Assembly: GCA_903906635.1 (NCBI GenBank)
Contig: CAIVLE010000138.1
Span: 1-34,352, forward strand
DNA from: an uncultured Burkholderiales bacterium
Lineage (GTDB): Bacteria > Pseudomonadota > Gammaproteobacteria > Burkholderiales > Burkholderiaceae_C
Reading direction: 5' to 3'
Length of the DNA: 34,352 nt
This document shows, piece by piece, positions 10,193 to 19,160 of the stretch. The stretch's first letter is position 1. Each line of letters begins with the position of its first letter. The notes beneath the pieces were generated by a model that was given only the letters and a program-made list of their open reading frames with translations, was not told the DNA's origin and did not search any database. The position numbers and the translations under genes are program-made.

Positions 10193-11452
10193 GTGACCAC
10201 CCCCTCCCCCGACTCCTCCCGCCAGCGCCGCATTGCACACCTCGACATGGACGCGTTTTACGCATCGGTCGAGTTGCTGCGCTACCCCCAGCTCAAAGGC
10301 TTGCCGGTGGTCATCGGTGGCGGGCGTCGCCGTGAGGACGACTTGCTGGCACGCTTGCGCGAGGCCTACCCCGACCAAGAGTGGTCCCAAGAGCACTTGG
10401 CCCACATACCGCTGGACTTCTTCCCGCGCATCTCGGGCTACACCGGACGCGGTGTGATCACCACCGCCACCTATGCCGCGCGGCAATTTGGCGTAGGCTC
10501 GGCCATGGGCGTGATGAAAGCGGCCAAGTTGTGCCCTGACGCCATTTTGCTGCCCGTGGACTTTGACCAATACCGCCACTACTCGCGCACCTTCAAAGCC
10601 ATCATCACTGACATCGCCCCGGTGATGGAAAACCGCGGCGTGGACGAGGTGTTCATCGACTTCACCAACGTCCCCGGAGGCCAGCGCGAGGGCGGGCGAG
10701 TGCTGGCACGGTTGATTCAAAAAAGCATTTTTGACGCCACGGGCTTGACCTGCTCGGTGGGCGTCGCACCCAACAAACTGCTGGCCAAAATGGCCAGCGA
10801 GTTCAACAAGCCCAATGGCATTTCCGTCGTGTACGACAGCGACTTGGCTCACATGATCTGGCCCCTGCCGTGTCGCAAGGTCAACGGCATTGGCCCCAAG
10901 GCCGAAGCCAAACTGGCCGCACACGGCATTCACACCATTGGCGACTTGGCGCAACGCGAACGCCCGTGGCTGATTGAGCACTTTGGCAAAAGCTACGGCG
11001 CCTGGTTGCACGACGCAGCCCACGGCCGAGATGACCGCCCGGTTGAGACCCAGAGCGAGCCCGTGAGCATGAGCCGCGAAACCACCTTCGAGCACGACCT
11101 TCACGCCGTGCGCGACCGCGAAGCACTGGGGGCCATCTTCACCCGCCTGTGCACGCAAGTGGCCGACGACTTGGCCCGCAAAGGCTATGTGGGCAAAACC
11201 ATTGGCATCAAGTTGCGTTACGACAACTTTCAAAGCGTCACCCGTGACCACACTCTGGCCACTTACATCGATCAAGCCGACGCCATCCGTCAAGCCGCAG
11301 GCCAGTGTTTGAAGCGGGTAGATTTATCGCGTCGCCTGCGCTTGCTGGGCGTGCGGGTGGGCTCGTTGATGAAGCGCGAAGACTGGCAAGGCCTCAGCAC
11401 CCCAGAAGCGACCAGCCTCCACGAGGCGGAGGTTCAGGCGGATTTGTTTTAG
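10193..11452 (+). CDS. dinB: DNA polymerase IV (Y-family translesion polymerase)
   Basis: DinB copies past lesions and tolerates mispaired ends in the cytosol. Seen: IAHLDMDAFYASVELLRYPQ (first metal Asp), GVDEVFIDFT (second metal Asp-Glu), CSVGVAPNKLLAKMASEFNKP, and the helix-hairpin-helix KVNGIGPKAEAKL, then a little-finger domain. The track starts at 10094, but no in-frame ATG fits. The GTG at 10193 after a G-rich stretch gives 419 residues with the motif block starting at about residue 12. Compared with about 350 residues in E. coli, there is extra sequence after VVIGGG (RRREDDLLARLREAYPDQEW). The C-terminus lacks an obvious beta-clamp motif, though EVQADLF at the extreme end resembles one (QxDLF). 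Confidence 0.93.
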   Translation: MTTPSPDSSRQRRIAHLDMDAFYASVELLRYPQLKGLPVVIGGGRRREDDLLARLREAYPDQEWSQEHLAHIPLDFFPRISGYTGRGVITTATYAARQFGVGSAMGVMKAAKLCPDAILLPVDFDQYRHYSRTFKAIITDIAPVMENRGVDEVFIDFTNVPGGQREGGRVLARLIQKSIFDATGLTCSVGVAPNKLLAKMASEFNKPNGISVVYDSDLAHMIWPLPCRKVNGIGPKAEAKLAAHGIHTIGDLAQRERPWLIEHFGKSYGAWLHDAAHGRDDRPVETQSEPVSMSRETTFEHDLHAVRDREALGAIFTRLCTQVADDLARKGYVGKTIGIKLRYDNFQSVTRDHTLATYIDQADAIRQAAGQCLKRVDLSRRLRLLGVRVGSLMKREDWQGLSTPEATSLHEAEVQADLF

Positions 11453-11456
11453 TTCG

Positions 11457-12305
11457 CTACTGCCGCGCCGTGCGCACATTCGCCGGAGGCGACTGCGGAT
11501 GGCTGGTGCGCCAGGGGTTGATGTCCAAGCCCCCGCGGCGGGTGTAGCGCGCGTACACCTCCAAGCGCAGCGGTTGGCAGCGACGCCAAATGTCCATGAA
11601 GATGCGCTCGACGCATTGCTCATGAAACTCATTGTGGTTTCTAAAACTCACAATGTAGGCCAGCAAGCCACCTTGCTCAATTTGCGGCCCGCTGTAGCGA
11701 ATGCGCACGCTGCCCCAATCGGGCTGGCCTGTCACCAGGCAGTTGCTCTTGAGCAAGTTGCTGGTCAAGGTCTCGCTGACCGGCGCTTCGTCAAAGTTAG
11801 CCTGCAACAGCTCGGGGGCGGGTTGGTAATGGGTGCATTCCAAATCGAGCCGGTCCAGGCTCAGGCCATCGAGTTCATGCAGCGGCTCATGGTCAAACTG
11901 CTCAGGCAAGACCAGCTGCACACCCACCCCTGCCAGCACGGGGCCGCCGTGCCAAATGGCCGCGCTCAGGTCCTGGCGCAGGCGAGCCAACAATTCATGG
12001 GCATCAGCCAAGCGGGTGTTGTTAAAGCTGTTGAGGTAGAGCTTGAACGACTTGCTCTCGATGATGTGGGTTGATTCGGCCGGCACCGTGATGCGCGCCA
12101 GCGCCAACTGCGGCTTACCGCGCAAGTTGAGCCAGCTCAGCTCATACGCCGTCCACAGGTCAGCGCCAAAGAACGGCGCTTGTCCCACGATGCCAATTTC
12201 TTCTCGTTTGCTCAGGCGTGGAATCGCAAACAGCAACGTCGGATCGTACTGATCGGCATAGGACGAGGCTTTGCCAAGCTGCGATTGCTCTGGGGTATTG
12301 CTCAT
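11457..12305 (-). CDS. queF: NADPH-dependent 7-cyano-7-deazaguanine reductase
   Basis: QueF reduces preQ0 to preQ1 in queuosine synthesis. At 282 residues it is the long, two-domain (E. coli-like) form. Seen: the N-terminal half with [21 protein letters not shown], a strong QueF signature, and the C-terminal half with the nucleophile Cys and general-acid Asp in [20 protein letters not shown]-like [27 protein letters not shown] carries the conserved substrate-binding region. It is convergent with dinB (4 nt between stops) and follows yaaA by about 12 nt on the same strand, so the two may share a transcript. Confidence 0.95.
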   Translation of the reverse strand: MSNTPEQSQLGKASSYADQYDPTLLFAIPRLSKREEIGIVGQAPFFGADLWTAYELSWLNLRGKPQLALARITVPAESTHIIESKSFKLYLNSFNNTRLADAHELLARLRQDLSAAIWHGGPVLAGVGVQLVLPEQFDHEPLHELDGLSLDRLDLECTHYQPAPELLQANFDEAPVSETLTSNLLKSNCLVTGQPDWGSVRIRYSGPQIEQGGLLAYIVSFRNHNEFHEQCVERIFMDIWRRCQPLRLEVYARYTRRGGLDINPWRTSHPQSPPANVRTARQ

Positions 12306-12317
12306 GGGGCCTGGCCT

Positions 12318-13091
12318 TTAACTCTGCTTTCGGCGAAACACCAAGCGATCAGGCTCAGACACGGCGGCCTCATAGGCATAGCCTTCAAGGTTAAAGCCTT
12401 GCAAAGCCTTGGGCGTTTTCACTTGGTGGGTGACAGCATAACGGGTCATCAAGCCACGCGCACGTTTGGCCAAAAAGCTGATGATTTTGTATTTGCCGCC
12501 TTTGTAGTCTTCAAACACACAGTCGATCACGCGAGCCTTCAAGGCCTTTCGGTCGACCGATTTGAAATATTCTTGTGAGGCCAAGTTCACCACGATGGGC
12601 TCACGCGCACCGTCTAAACGCGTGTTGAGGTATTGGGCAATCTGCGTGCCCCAAAACTTGTACAAGTTGTTGCCTTGGTCATTGGCCAAGGACGTGCCCA
12701 TCTCCAAGCGGTAGGGCTGCATCCAGTCCAGGGGGCGCAAGACGCCATACAGGCCACTCAAAATCGCCACATGCTCTTGGGCCCAGGCCAGGTCTTTGGC
12801 GCTCAAAGTTTTGGCATCCAAACCTTCGTACACATCCCCGTTGAAAGCCAACACCGCTTGCTTGGAGTTCTTGGCCGTGAATTGAGGCGACCAGGCTTGG
12901 TAACGCGCCACATTCAGCGCAGACAAAGCATCGCTCAGGTCCATCAAGCTGGCAATGTCTTGTGGGGACTTTTCCTTCAAGATGTCGATCAACGCCTGAG
13001 ACTGCTTCACAAACAAAGGTTGTGTGTGTGGCACATCACCCGCAGGGGTGTCGTAGTCAAGGGCTTTGGCAGGAGACAGCAAAAAAAGCAT
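12318..13091 (-). CDS. yaaA: Peroxide stress protein YaaA
   Basis: YaaA (DUF328/UPF0246) limits free iron and DNA damage during hydrogen peroxide stress in E. coli; it is a cytosolic, DNA-binding-capable protein. Seen: [17 protein letters not shown] at the N-terminus, [37 protein letters not shown], and [17 protein letters not shown], all typical. The track starts nine codons earlier (13118), but the family starts with MLFLLSPAK, so I use the ATG at 13091, giving 257 residues. It sits downstream of rubrerythrin and DUF3501, which fits a peroxide-defence neighbourhood. Confidence 0.95.
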   Translation of the reverse strand: MLFLLSPAKALDYDTPAGDVPHTQPLFVKQSQALIDILKEKSPQDIASLMDLSDALSALNVARYQAWSPQFTAKNSKQAVLAFNGDVYEGLDAKTLSAKDLAWAQEHVAILSGLYGVLRPLDWMQPYRLEMGTSLANDQGNNLYKFWGTQIAQYLNTRLDGAREPIVVNLASQEYFKSVDRKALKARVIDCVFEDYKGGKYKIISFLAKRARGLMTRYAVTHQVKTPKALQGFNLEGYAYEAAVSEPDRLVFRRKQS

Positions 13092-13150
13092 AGGTCGCTT
13101 AAAGATAAAAGGCGGCAAGAAAAGGCTGGTGTACAGCCTGAATTATGAAG

Positions 13151-13181
13151 GGCCCCACGTCAAAGACCAGACCGTGGGGTC
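13151..13181 (-). terminator. GC-rich hairpin between the DUF3501 gene and yaaA
   Basis: CCCCACG (13153-13159) pairs with CGTGGGG (13173-13179) around a 13-nt loop, with one or two further outer pairs. It lies 11 nt after the DUF3501 stop in the transcribed direction. It has no T run after it on the minus strand, so it may be an mRNA-stabilising 3' structure or a weak terminator that separates yaaA-queF from the rubrerythrin pair. Confidence 0.45.
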
Positions 13182-13191
13182 TTGAACAGAC

Positions 13192-13782
13192 TCAGTGCAA
13201 ATCAGCGACCAAGGAGGCCAGGGTGTTGGGCGCCACCGCAGTCTGTGCGGTGCAATGGACGTGGTCGCACCCCAGGCAGACTGGTGCCCCTGACTTGACT
13301 GCCGCACGCATGTCTGGCGTGAGCTCAAAGCGCACAAAGTGCACCGCTGACGTTTGGGTGTCATTCTCTCGGTCGAGGTCTTCGTCAGCAATGGCGTACA
13401 CACGCCCATGGCCCTCCAGGGCAACATACACACGGTCCTCCACGCCAATCAACTTCGCCAGTGCAGCCTCGCGCTCTTGGGGATTGGGATAGGCCAGCAT
13501 CAAGGTGCCCTTCCAGTGGGTGCCGGTAGGCACCAAGGGTCGGTAGGCTTCGATCTCTTGCGCAATGCCTTCTTCTTCAAACACTTTTTCAGTGCGCAAC
13601 ATTTCTTGAATTTGGTAGCGGATGGTGGCTTCACTTTCAAACTGCACATACACATGCTCGCTCAGCGCCACGCTGCGCAACTGTCGCAGCGCACGCATCT
13701 CGTGTTGGTGCTCTTTGCGCCACTTGGCATAGGCCTCCAAGGTCATGAGGCTGTCTGCTGTGATGTACCCGGTGGTTCGCAT
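13192..13782 (-). CDS. DUF3501 family protein
   Basis: This is a cytosolic protein of 196 residues whose family has no established function. Typical features seen are ITADSLMTLEAYAKWRKEH, VALSEHVYVQFESEATIRYQIQEMLRTEKVFEEEG, and EDRVYVALEGHGRVYAIADEDLDRE, then SAVHFVRFELTPDM. From memory, DUF3501 genes are often beside rubrerythrin and an iron-sulfur (GlpC/HdrD-like) oxidoreductase. Here the rubrerythrin is 6 nt upstream, but the Fe-S partner is missing from the cluster. The C-terminus has CLGCDHVHC, a cluster of cysteines and histidines that could bind a metal; this is inference. Confidence 0.85.
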   Translation of the reverse strand: MRTTGYITADSLMTLEAYAKWRKEHQHEMRALRQLRSVALSEHVYVQFESEATIRYQIQEMLRTEKVFEEEGIAQEIEAYRPLVPTGTHWKGTLMLAYPNPQEREAALAKLIGVEDRVYVALEGHGRVYAIADEDLDRENDTQTSAVHFVRFELTPDMRAAVKSGAPVCLGCDHVHCTAQTAVAPNTLASLVADLH

Positions 13783-13788
13783 GGCAGC

Positions 13789-14211
13789 TCAATCCACCAA
13801 ATCGGACAAGGCTTTTTGGTAACGGTTGGCGTGCGAGCGTTCGGCCTTGGCCAAAATTTCAAACCAATCCGCAATGTCGTCAAAACCTTCATCGCGCGCA
13901 GTCTTGGCCATGCCTGGGTACATGTCGGTGTATTCGTACATTTCTCCGGCCACGGCCGCCGCCAAGTTTTGGCGCGTGGTGCCAATGGGCAAGCCGGTGG
14001 TGGGGTCACCGGACTGCTCCAAAAACTCCAAATGCCCCAGGGCGTGTCCGGTTTCCCCTTTGGCGGTAGAGCGAAACAATGCCGCGATATCCATCTGCCC
14101 TTCCACATCCGCCTTGTTGGCAAAGTACATGTAGCGTCGGTTGGCCTGTGATTCACCCGAAAACGCTTGTTTGAGGCATTCCTCGGTGCGAGAACCTTTG
14201 AGTACGGGCAT
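13789..14211 (-). CDS. Rubrerythrin-like ferritin-fold protein without rubredoxin domain
   Basis: Rubrerythrins are di-iron proteins that reduce hydrogen peroxide. Seen: [46 protein letters not shown] (E-x-x-H ligand pattern), [15 protein letters not shown], and [17 protein letters not shown] (second E-x-x-H). The protein stops at about 140 residues and has no CxxC pairs, so the usual C-terminal rubredoxin electron-transfer domain is absent and a separate donor would be needed. The track start at 14259 is too early. The ATG at 14211 follows GGAAG and gives the normal N-terminus. It is the first gene of the rubrerythrin-DUF3501 pair and is divergent from valS. Confidence 0.92.
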   Translation of the reverse strand: MPVLKGSRTEECLKQAFSGESQANRRYMYFANKADVEGQMDIAALFRSTAKGETGHALGHLEFLEQSGDPTTGLPIGTTRQNLAAAVAGEMYEYTDMYPGMAKTARDEGFDDIADWFEILAKAERSHANRYQKALSDLVD

Positions 14212-14322
14212 AAAAACTTCCTTGAAATGAACACAACAACTCGACGCTGAGGTCGCCACGTGTCAAAGCCTAACGTGGTTTGGACCCGCCCCTGTGGCGT
14301 GGGCCGCCACCCCCCCGCTAGG

Positions 14323-14328
14323 TAGAAT
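14323..14328 (+). promoter_or_regulatory. valS: Possible -10 element for valS
   Basis: TAGAAT matches the sigma70 -10 consensus at five of six positions and lies about 75 nt before the valS ATG, placing a start near 14334 and the hairpin below in the leader. A matching -35 box is not evident. Confidence 0.35.
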
Positions 14329-14404
14329 GAGCACCTGGTTATTTTCCGTCTCAAACGGCCGCTTTTTGCGTGCCGTTTTTCATTTCTCAAAGCCGTGTCC
14401 ATGA
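14327..14404 (+). CDS. Possible 25-codon leader ORF overlapping the valS start
   Basis: ATG at 14327 opens a 25-codon frame ([20 protein letters not shown]...) whose TGA overlaps the valS ATG (ATGA). The hairpin at 14353-14380 lies inside it. There is no clear ribosome binding site and only two valine codons, so it is not a classic valine-rich attenuator peptide. If transcription starts at about 14334, the ATG would not even be transcribed. Kept as a low-confidence candidate because of the exact stop/start overlap. Confidence 0.2.
   Translation: MSTWLFSVSNGRFLRAVFHFSKPCP
14353..14380 (+). terminator. Intrinsic-terminator-like hairpin in the valS leader
   Basis: AAACGGC-CGC pairs with GCG-T-GCCGTTT around a TTTTT loop: a 10-bp stem with one bulged T, followed by a T run (TTTTT from 14376). 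It ends 20 nt before the valS start codon. This is the shape of an attenuator or of a terminator for incoming transcription. No alternative antiterminator pairing was identified. Confidence 0.5.
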
Positions 14405-17400
14405 GCAACTTGCCTACCCCCAAAGCCGCACAACCTGGCCTTGACAGTCTGTCCAAATCGTTCGAGCCCGCAGCGCTGGAAGCCCATTGGGGCCCGGAAT
14501 GGGAGAGACGCGGTTATGGCGTAGCGGGCTTTCGTGGCACACAAACACCTCAGACCAATGCCCCTGCATTTGCGATCCAACTGCCGCCCCCCAATGTGAC
14601 GGGCACTTTGCACATGGGACACGCCTTCAACCAAACCATCATGGACAGCCTCACGCGCTACCACCGCATGATGGGTTTCAATACGGCTTGGATTCCAGGC
14701 ACTGACCATGCAGGCATTGCCACCCAAATCGTGGTGGAGCGCCAACTCCAAGCCCAAGGCATCAGTCGCCACGACATGGGCCCTACCCCTGCCGAAGCAC
14801 GCAAAAACCTTGTCTCCAAAGTGTGGGAATGGAAAGAGCAATCGGGCAGCACCATCACCCGCCAAATGCGCCGCATGGGCGACAGCGTGGACTGGAGTCG
14901 TGAGTACTTCACCATGGACCCCAAGCTGTCCCAAACAGTGACCGAGACCTTTGTGAAGTTGTACCAGCAAGGGCTGATCTACCGGGGCAAGCGCTTGGTC
15001 AATTGGGACCCCGTGCTACAAAGCGCGGTCTCTGACCTTGAAGTCGAGAGCGAAGAGGAAGAAGGCTCGCTGTGGCACATCCGCTATGACTTTGCCGACG
15101 GCCCACAACGCATCAACTCAGAAAGCGTGCAAGGCTTGGTGGTGGCCACCACCCGCCCCGAAACCCTCTTGGGCGACGTGGCTGTGATGGTTCACCCCGA
15201 AGATGAGCGCTACCAGGCCCTGATCGGCAAGCAAGTGAAACTGCCTTTGTGCGAGCGCACCATCCCCGTCATCGCCGACAGCTATGTGGACAAGGCCTTT
15301 GGCACAGGCGTGGTCAAGGTCACGCCGGCGCACGACCCTAACGACTATGCCGTGGGTCAACGCCACAAGCTGGAGATGATTTGCGTGCTCAACCTCGACG
15401 CCACGATCAACGACCACGCGCCCGAAAAATACCGTGGTCTAGACCGCTTTGAGGCACGCAAGGCGGTGGTCGCCGACCTCCAAGCCGCGGGTCACTTGGT
15501 GGAGGTGAAAAAACACAAACTCATGGTGCCGCGTTGCGCGCGCACCGGCCAAGTGATCGAACCCATGCTCACCGACCAGTGGTTTGTCGCCATGAACCAA
15601 GTGGGCAAGGGCGACGCCACGGGCAAGAGCATCACCCAAAAAGCCATCGATGCAGTGCAGTCGGGCGAAGTCAAATTCGTGCCTGAGAACTGGATCAACA
15701 CCTACAACCAATGGATGAACAACATCCAAGACTGGTGCATCAGCCGCCAGCTGTGGTGGGGCCATCAAATTCCGGCTTGGTACGACGAGAACGGCAAGGT
15801 GTATGTGGCCCTCAACGAGGCCCAAGCCCAAGCCCAAGCCCCTGGCAAAACCCTCAAGCGCGATGAAGATGTGCTCGACACCTGGTATTCATCCGCCCTG
15901 GTGCCCTTCTCCACGTTGGGCTGGGCAGCTGGCGAGGAGGGCCTGGGTGCTGGGGGCAGCGATTTGGCAAGCCAAGCGAAGACGGACCAGAGCGGCTCGG
16001 CGACGACTGCAAGCGCCACCGCTGCCAGCCAAAGCACCAACGACCTCGACCTGTACCTGCCCTCCAGCGTACTGGTCACGGGCTACGACATCATCTTCTT
16101 TTGGGTCGCCCGCATGATCATGATGACCACCCACTTCACCGGTCGCGTCCCCTTCAAACACGTCTACATCCACGGCCTGGTGCTCGACGCCCAAGGCAAA
16201 AAAATGAGCAAGTCCGAAGGCAATGTGCTCGACCCGGTGGATTTGATCGACGGCATCTCGCTCGAGCCCTTGCTCGACAAACGCACCCAGGGGCTGCGCA
16301 AACCTGAAACCGCGCCCAAGGTGCGCAAGCAAACTGAAAAAGAATTCCCTGAGGGCATCCCAGCCTACGGCGCCGATGCATTGCGGTTCACCTTTGCAGC
16401 ACTGGCCAGCTTGGGCCGCAGCATCAACTTTGACAGCAAGCGCTGCGAGGGCTACCGCAACTTCTGCAATAAGCTGTGGAACGCCACCCGCTTTGTGTTG
16501 ATGAACTGCGAGGGCCAAGACTGCGGTCTCAAAGAGCACACCAAAGCCGAGTGCGCTGCTCCGGGCGTGGACGGCGCAGGCAACGCCACGGCGGCAGGTC
16601 CGTTCCATGACTACTTGTCATTTAGCCAAGCCGATCGTTGGATCGTGTCTCAAATTCAACGCGCCGAAGCCGAGGTGGCCAAAGGCTTTGCCGAGTACCG
16701 CCTCGACAACGTGGCCAACACCATTTATGACTTTGTCTGGAACGAGTTTTGTGACTGGTACCTCGAAATTGCCAAGGTGCAAATCAACACCGGCAACGAC
16801 GCCCAGCAACGTGGCACCCGCCGCACCTTGATTCGGGTGCTGGAGACCATCTTGCGTTTGGCCCACCCCATCATTCCTTTCATCACCGAAGAGCTATGGC
16901 AAAAGGTGGCGTTGGTAGCAGGCCGACTGCCTGCAGATGCGACTCAAGCATCGGTCAGCATCAGCGCCTACCCAGTGAGTCAGCCCGATCGCATCGACGA
17001 AAAAGCCGAAGCCCATGTGGCGCGCCTCAAATCCTTGGTCGATGCCTGTCGCAATTTGCGAGGCGAGATGAACGTCTCACCAGCCACCCGCATGCCTTTG
17101 TTCGCACTCGCGAGCTCTGGCGAGGATGTGGCCTTCATGCAATCCGCTGCGCCCGTGCTGCAAGCACTGGCCAAACTCAGCGAAGTCAAGGTCTTTGACG
17201 ACCCAGCATCTTGGGCAACAGCCGCACAAGACGCCCCGGTGGCCGTGGTGGGTGAACTGCGCTTGTGCTTGTTCATCGAGATCGATGTGGCGGCAGAAAA
17301 AATTCGTTTGGGCAAAGAGGCCGATCGACTGCAAAAAGAAATCACCAAAGCGCACAGCAAACTCAGCAACGAGGCCTTTGTGGCCAAAGCCCCCCCGGTC

Positions 17401-17487
17401 GTGATCGAGCAAGAGAAAAAACGTGTTGCCGACTTCACGGCCACTTTGGCCAAGGTACAAGATCAGCTTCAACGACTCTCCCAGTAA
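14401..17487 (+). CDS. valS: Valyl-tRNA synthetase
   Basis: This class Ia synthetase charges tRNA-Val and edits mischarged threonine. Seen: the HIGH motif in [18 protein letters not shown], the editing-domain entry [49 protein letters not shown], the KMSKS motif in [16 protein letters not shown], the anticodon-binding helices, and a C-terminal coiled coil ([18 protein letters not shown]) typical of ValRS. The length of 1028 is long. Two low-complexity insertions occur: one after LGWAAGEEG (Ala/Ser/Thr/Gly-rich, ~35 residues) and one near [17 protein letters not shown] prefer ATG 14401 over the GTG at 14395, as neither has a strong ribosome site. galU follows in 25 nt. Confidence 0.97.
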   Translation: MSNLPTPKAAQPGLDSLSKSFEPAALEAHWGPEWERRGYGVAGFRGTQTPQTNAPAFAIQLPPPNVTGTLHMGHAFNQTIMDSLTRYHRMMGFNTAWIPGTDHAGIATQIVVERQLQAQGISRHDMGPTPAEARKNLVSKVWEWKEQSGSTITRQMRRMGDSVDWSREYFTMDPKLSQTVTETFVKLYQQGLIYRGKRLVNWDPVLQSAVSDLEVESEEEEGSLWHIRYDFADGPQRINSESVQGLVVATTRPETLLGDVAVMVHPEDERYQALIGKQVKLPLCERTIPVIADSYVDKAFGTGVVKVTPAHDPNDYAVGQRHKLEMICVLNLDATINDHAPEKYRGLDRFEARKAVVADLQAAGHLVEVKKHKLMVPRCARTGQVIEPMLTDQWFVAMNQVGKGDATGKSITQKAIDAVQSGEVKFVPENWINTYNQWMNNIQDWCISRQLWWGHQIPAWYDENGKVYVALNEAQAQAQAPGKTLKRDEDVLDTWYSSALVPFSTLGWAAGEEGLGAGGSDLASQAKTDQSGSATTASATAASQSTNDLDLYLPSSVLVTGYDIIFFWVARMIMMTTHFTGRVPFKHVYIHGLVLDAQGKKMSKSEGNVLDPVDLIDGISLEPLLDKRTQGLRKPETAPKVRKQTEKEFPEGIPAYGADALRFTFAALASLGRSINFDSKRCEGYRNFCNKLWNATRFVLMNCEGQDCGLKEHTKAECAAPGVDGAGNATAAGPFHDYLSFSQADRWIVSQIQRAEAEVAKGFAEYRLDNVANTIYDFVWNEFCDWYLEIAKVQINTGNDAQQRGTRRTLIRVLETILRLAHPIIPFITEELWQKVALVAGRLPADATQASVSISAYPVSQPDRIDEKAEAHVARLKSLVDACRNLRGEMNVSPATRMPLFALASSGEDVAFMQSAAPVLQALAKLSEVKVFDDPASWATAAQDAPVAVVGELRLCLFIEIDVAAEKIRLGKEADRLQKEITKAHSKLSNEAFVAKAPPVVIEQEKKRVADFTATLAKVQDQLQRLSQ

Positions 17488-17512
17488 ACTTCTCAAAACA
17501 ACCAAATTCCCC

Positions 17513-18397
17513 ATGAAAACAGCCTTGACCAAAGCCGTGTTCCCCGTTGCGGGCATGGGCACACGTTTCCTACCTGCCACCAAAGCCAGCCCCAAAGAAA
17601 TGCTGCCCGTGGTGGACAAGCCTTTGATCCAGTACGCGGTGGAAGAGGCCTATGAGGCTGGGATTCGAGAAATGATTTTTGTCACCGGTCGCAGCAAGCG
17701 CGCCATCGAAGACCATTTCGACACCGCGTATGAATTGGAAACCGAACTCGAAGCCGCTGGCAAGCATGCCCTGCTTGAGATGGTGCGCAGCGTTCAACCC
17801 AGTGACATGCAATGCGTCTACGTGCGCCAAGCACGTGCCTTGGGTCTGGGCCATGCCGTGCTGTGTGCAGAGCACCTGGTGGGGGATGAACCATTTGCGG
17901 TGCTGCTCGCCGATGACTTGATGCAAGGTCTAGCCGGTGGCCCAGGCGTGTTGAAACAAATGGCCCAGGTGTTTGCCAGCACCCAGTCCTCGGTGCTGGC
18001 TGTGCAAGAAGTGCCCCTCGAACATGTGCACCGCTACGGCATCGTGGCCGGTCACGACATCGGGCAAGGCTTGGTGGATGTGCAACAGATGGTCGAAAAA
18101 CCCAAGGCCGAGCTGGCCCCCTCACGCCTGGCCGTGGCAGGGCGCTACATCCTGACCCCGGCTGTGTTTGAACGCATCCGCGCGGGCGGACGCGGTGTGC
18201 AAGGTGAGATTCAACTCACCGATGGCATTGCTGGTTTGTTGGCCAGCGAGAAAGTCTTGGCGTTCTCCTACGACGGCAAGCGCTATGACTGTGGCAGCAA
18301 ACAAGGCTTCTTACAGGCCTCGGTCGAGTTGGCTTTGCAGCACCCCGAAGTGGGCGGCGAGTTCCGCGCCTACCTCCAGCAGCTCAACGTCGCTTGA
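17513..18397 (+). CDS. galU: UTP--glucose-1-phosphate uridylyltransferase
   Basis: GalU makes UDP-glucose from UTP and glucose-1-phosphate for polysaccharide, lipopolysaccharide and galactose metabolism. Seen: the nucleotide-binding [20 protein letters not shown] with [34 protein letters not shown] (metal Asp pair), VEKP, and a C-terminal [20 protein letters not shown]. The length of 294 is normal. The track start at 17423 lies inside valS in another frame, and the ATG at 17513 begins the true N-terminus [14 protein letters not shown]. It probably shares a transcript with valS. Its 3' end overlaps the convergent tusA-like gene by 14 nt. Confidence 0.97.
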   Translation: MKTALTKAVFPVAGMGTRFLPATKASPKEMLPVVDKPLIQYAVEEAYEAGIREMIFVTGRSKRAIEDHFDTAYELETELEAAGKHALLEMVRSVQPSDMQCVYVRQARALGLGHAVLCAEHLVGDEPFAVLLADDLMQGLAGGPGVLKQMAQVFASTQSSVLAVQEVPLEHVHRYGIVAGHDIGQGLVDVQQMVEKPKAELAPSRLAVAGRYILTPAVFERIRAGGRGVQGEIQLTDGIAGLLASEKVLAFSYDGKRYDCGSKQGFLQASVELALQHPEVGGEFRAYLQQLNVA

Positions 18398-18611
18398 GCA
18401 CGTGAATGAAGTCCTCTCCGGAGGTCTCCTGAGACACGAGTTCATTGCCCGTTTGCTTGGCAAATGCCGCAAAGTCGCGCATCGATCCGGGGTCGGTAGA
18501 TGCAACACGCAGCAACTCCCCAGTTTGCATGGTGGTCAAGGCCTTTTTGGCTTTGAGGATCGGCAAAGGGCAATTCAGGCCACGGGTGTCGAGTTCTTGG
18601 TCAATCTGCAT
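18384..18611 (-). CDS. tusA: TusA/SirA-family sulfur carrier protein
   Basis: TusA-type proteins carry persulfide sulfur from cysteine desulfurase to acceptors, for example in tRNA 2-thiouridine synthesis. At 75 residues with the signature [18 protein letters not shown] (CPxP with the active Cys at about residue 14) and a later [18 protein letters not shown], it matches the family well. Paralogs such as YedF look similar, so the exact role is less sure than the fold. It starts 6 nt after the Nudix stop, and cysM is first in the same minus-strand group, so a cysteine-to-sulfur-relay link is plausible. Confidence 0.9.
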   Translation of the reverse strand: MQIDQELDTRGLNCPLPILKAKKALTTMQTGELLRVASTDPGSMRDFAAFAKQTGNELVSQETSGEDFIHVLKRR

Positions 18612-18617
18612 CTCAGG

Positions 18618-19160
18618 TCAATCTAGGTTGAGTTTTTCTCGTTCGGCCCACTCCATGAAGCGGGGCTCAATGCCTTGGCTGCGCTGCCAATCGGCCATCG
18701 CGTAACCGGTACCCGCTGGCCAACAAATCACATCTTCGGGGCGGTAAAGCTTGTACTCTACCAACTCTGGGGACAAGGCAATGTCGCCGTGCGCCAGCGC
18801 ATGGTAGGCAATGATGACTTGGTTCATGCGCTGAAAGTCATACACCCCAACCAAGCTCAAGGCGTGGGTTTGTAAGTTCGTTTCTTCGGCAATCTCACGG
18901 CGAATCCCGTCTTCGGGCGATTCACCCGCCTCCATGAATCCGGTGATCAAGGCAAAGCGTCGGCCCGTCCACGCCGCATTGCGCGCCAGCAAAATTTGCC
19001 CCTGGTATTGCACGATGGCCGCCAACACGGGGGTCGGATTGTTCCAGTGCGTCCAGTCACAGGCCGTGCAACGCAAGCGTTCGGTGAGTCCGCCATCTTC
19101 TTGCTTGGCAATCAAGCTCAGGGGCGTGGCGCAACTGGGGCAAAAACGAAACGCGCTCAT
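18618..19160 (-). CDS. Nudix hydrolase with N-terminal zinc ribbon
   Basis: Nudix enzymes hydrolyse nucleoside diphosphates linked to another moiety. Seen: a zinc ribbon CPSC...CTAC (about residues 7-33), then HWNNPTPVLAAIVQYQGQILLARN, then the Nudix box GFMEAGESPEDGIRREIAEETNL (about 74-96), in which the usual final Gly is Asn. The layout resembles the C-terminal half of NADH pyrophosphatase NudC, but it is only 180 residues, has no N-terminal NudC domain, and I do not see the SQPWPFP motif that marks NADH specificity. Substrate is therefore open. Its ATG overlaps the cysM stop by 4 nt, showing translational coupling. Confidence 0.88.
   Translation of the reverse strand: MSAFRFCPSCATPLSLIAKQEDGGLTERLRCTACDWTHWNNPTPVLAAIVQYQGQILLARNAAWTGRRFALITGFMEAGESPEDGIRREIAEETNLQTHALSLVGVYDFQRMNQVIIAYHALAHGDIALSPELVEYKLYRPEDVICWPAGTGYAMADWQRSQGIEPRFMEWAEREKLNLD

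Noticed and set aside
10142-11293. The first ~380 residues of the 448-residue minus-strand ORF 9947-11293
   Set aside because: This part is antisense to dinB and has no family features; only the last 64 residues, from the ATG at 10141 with its AGGAG site, are a real tautomerase.
15820-15842. GCCCAA tandem run in valS
   Set aside because: A short in-frame Gln-Ala repeat inside a coding gene, with no sign of an independent element.
15889-16608. 239-aa minus-strand ORF inside valS
   Set aside because: Antisense shadow of a strongly conserved synthetase region.
18618-19160. Calling the Nudix protein NADH pyrophosphatase NudC
   Set aside because: It lacks the N-terminal NudC domain and the SQPWPFP motif, so only the Nudix class is supported.
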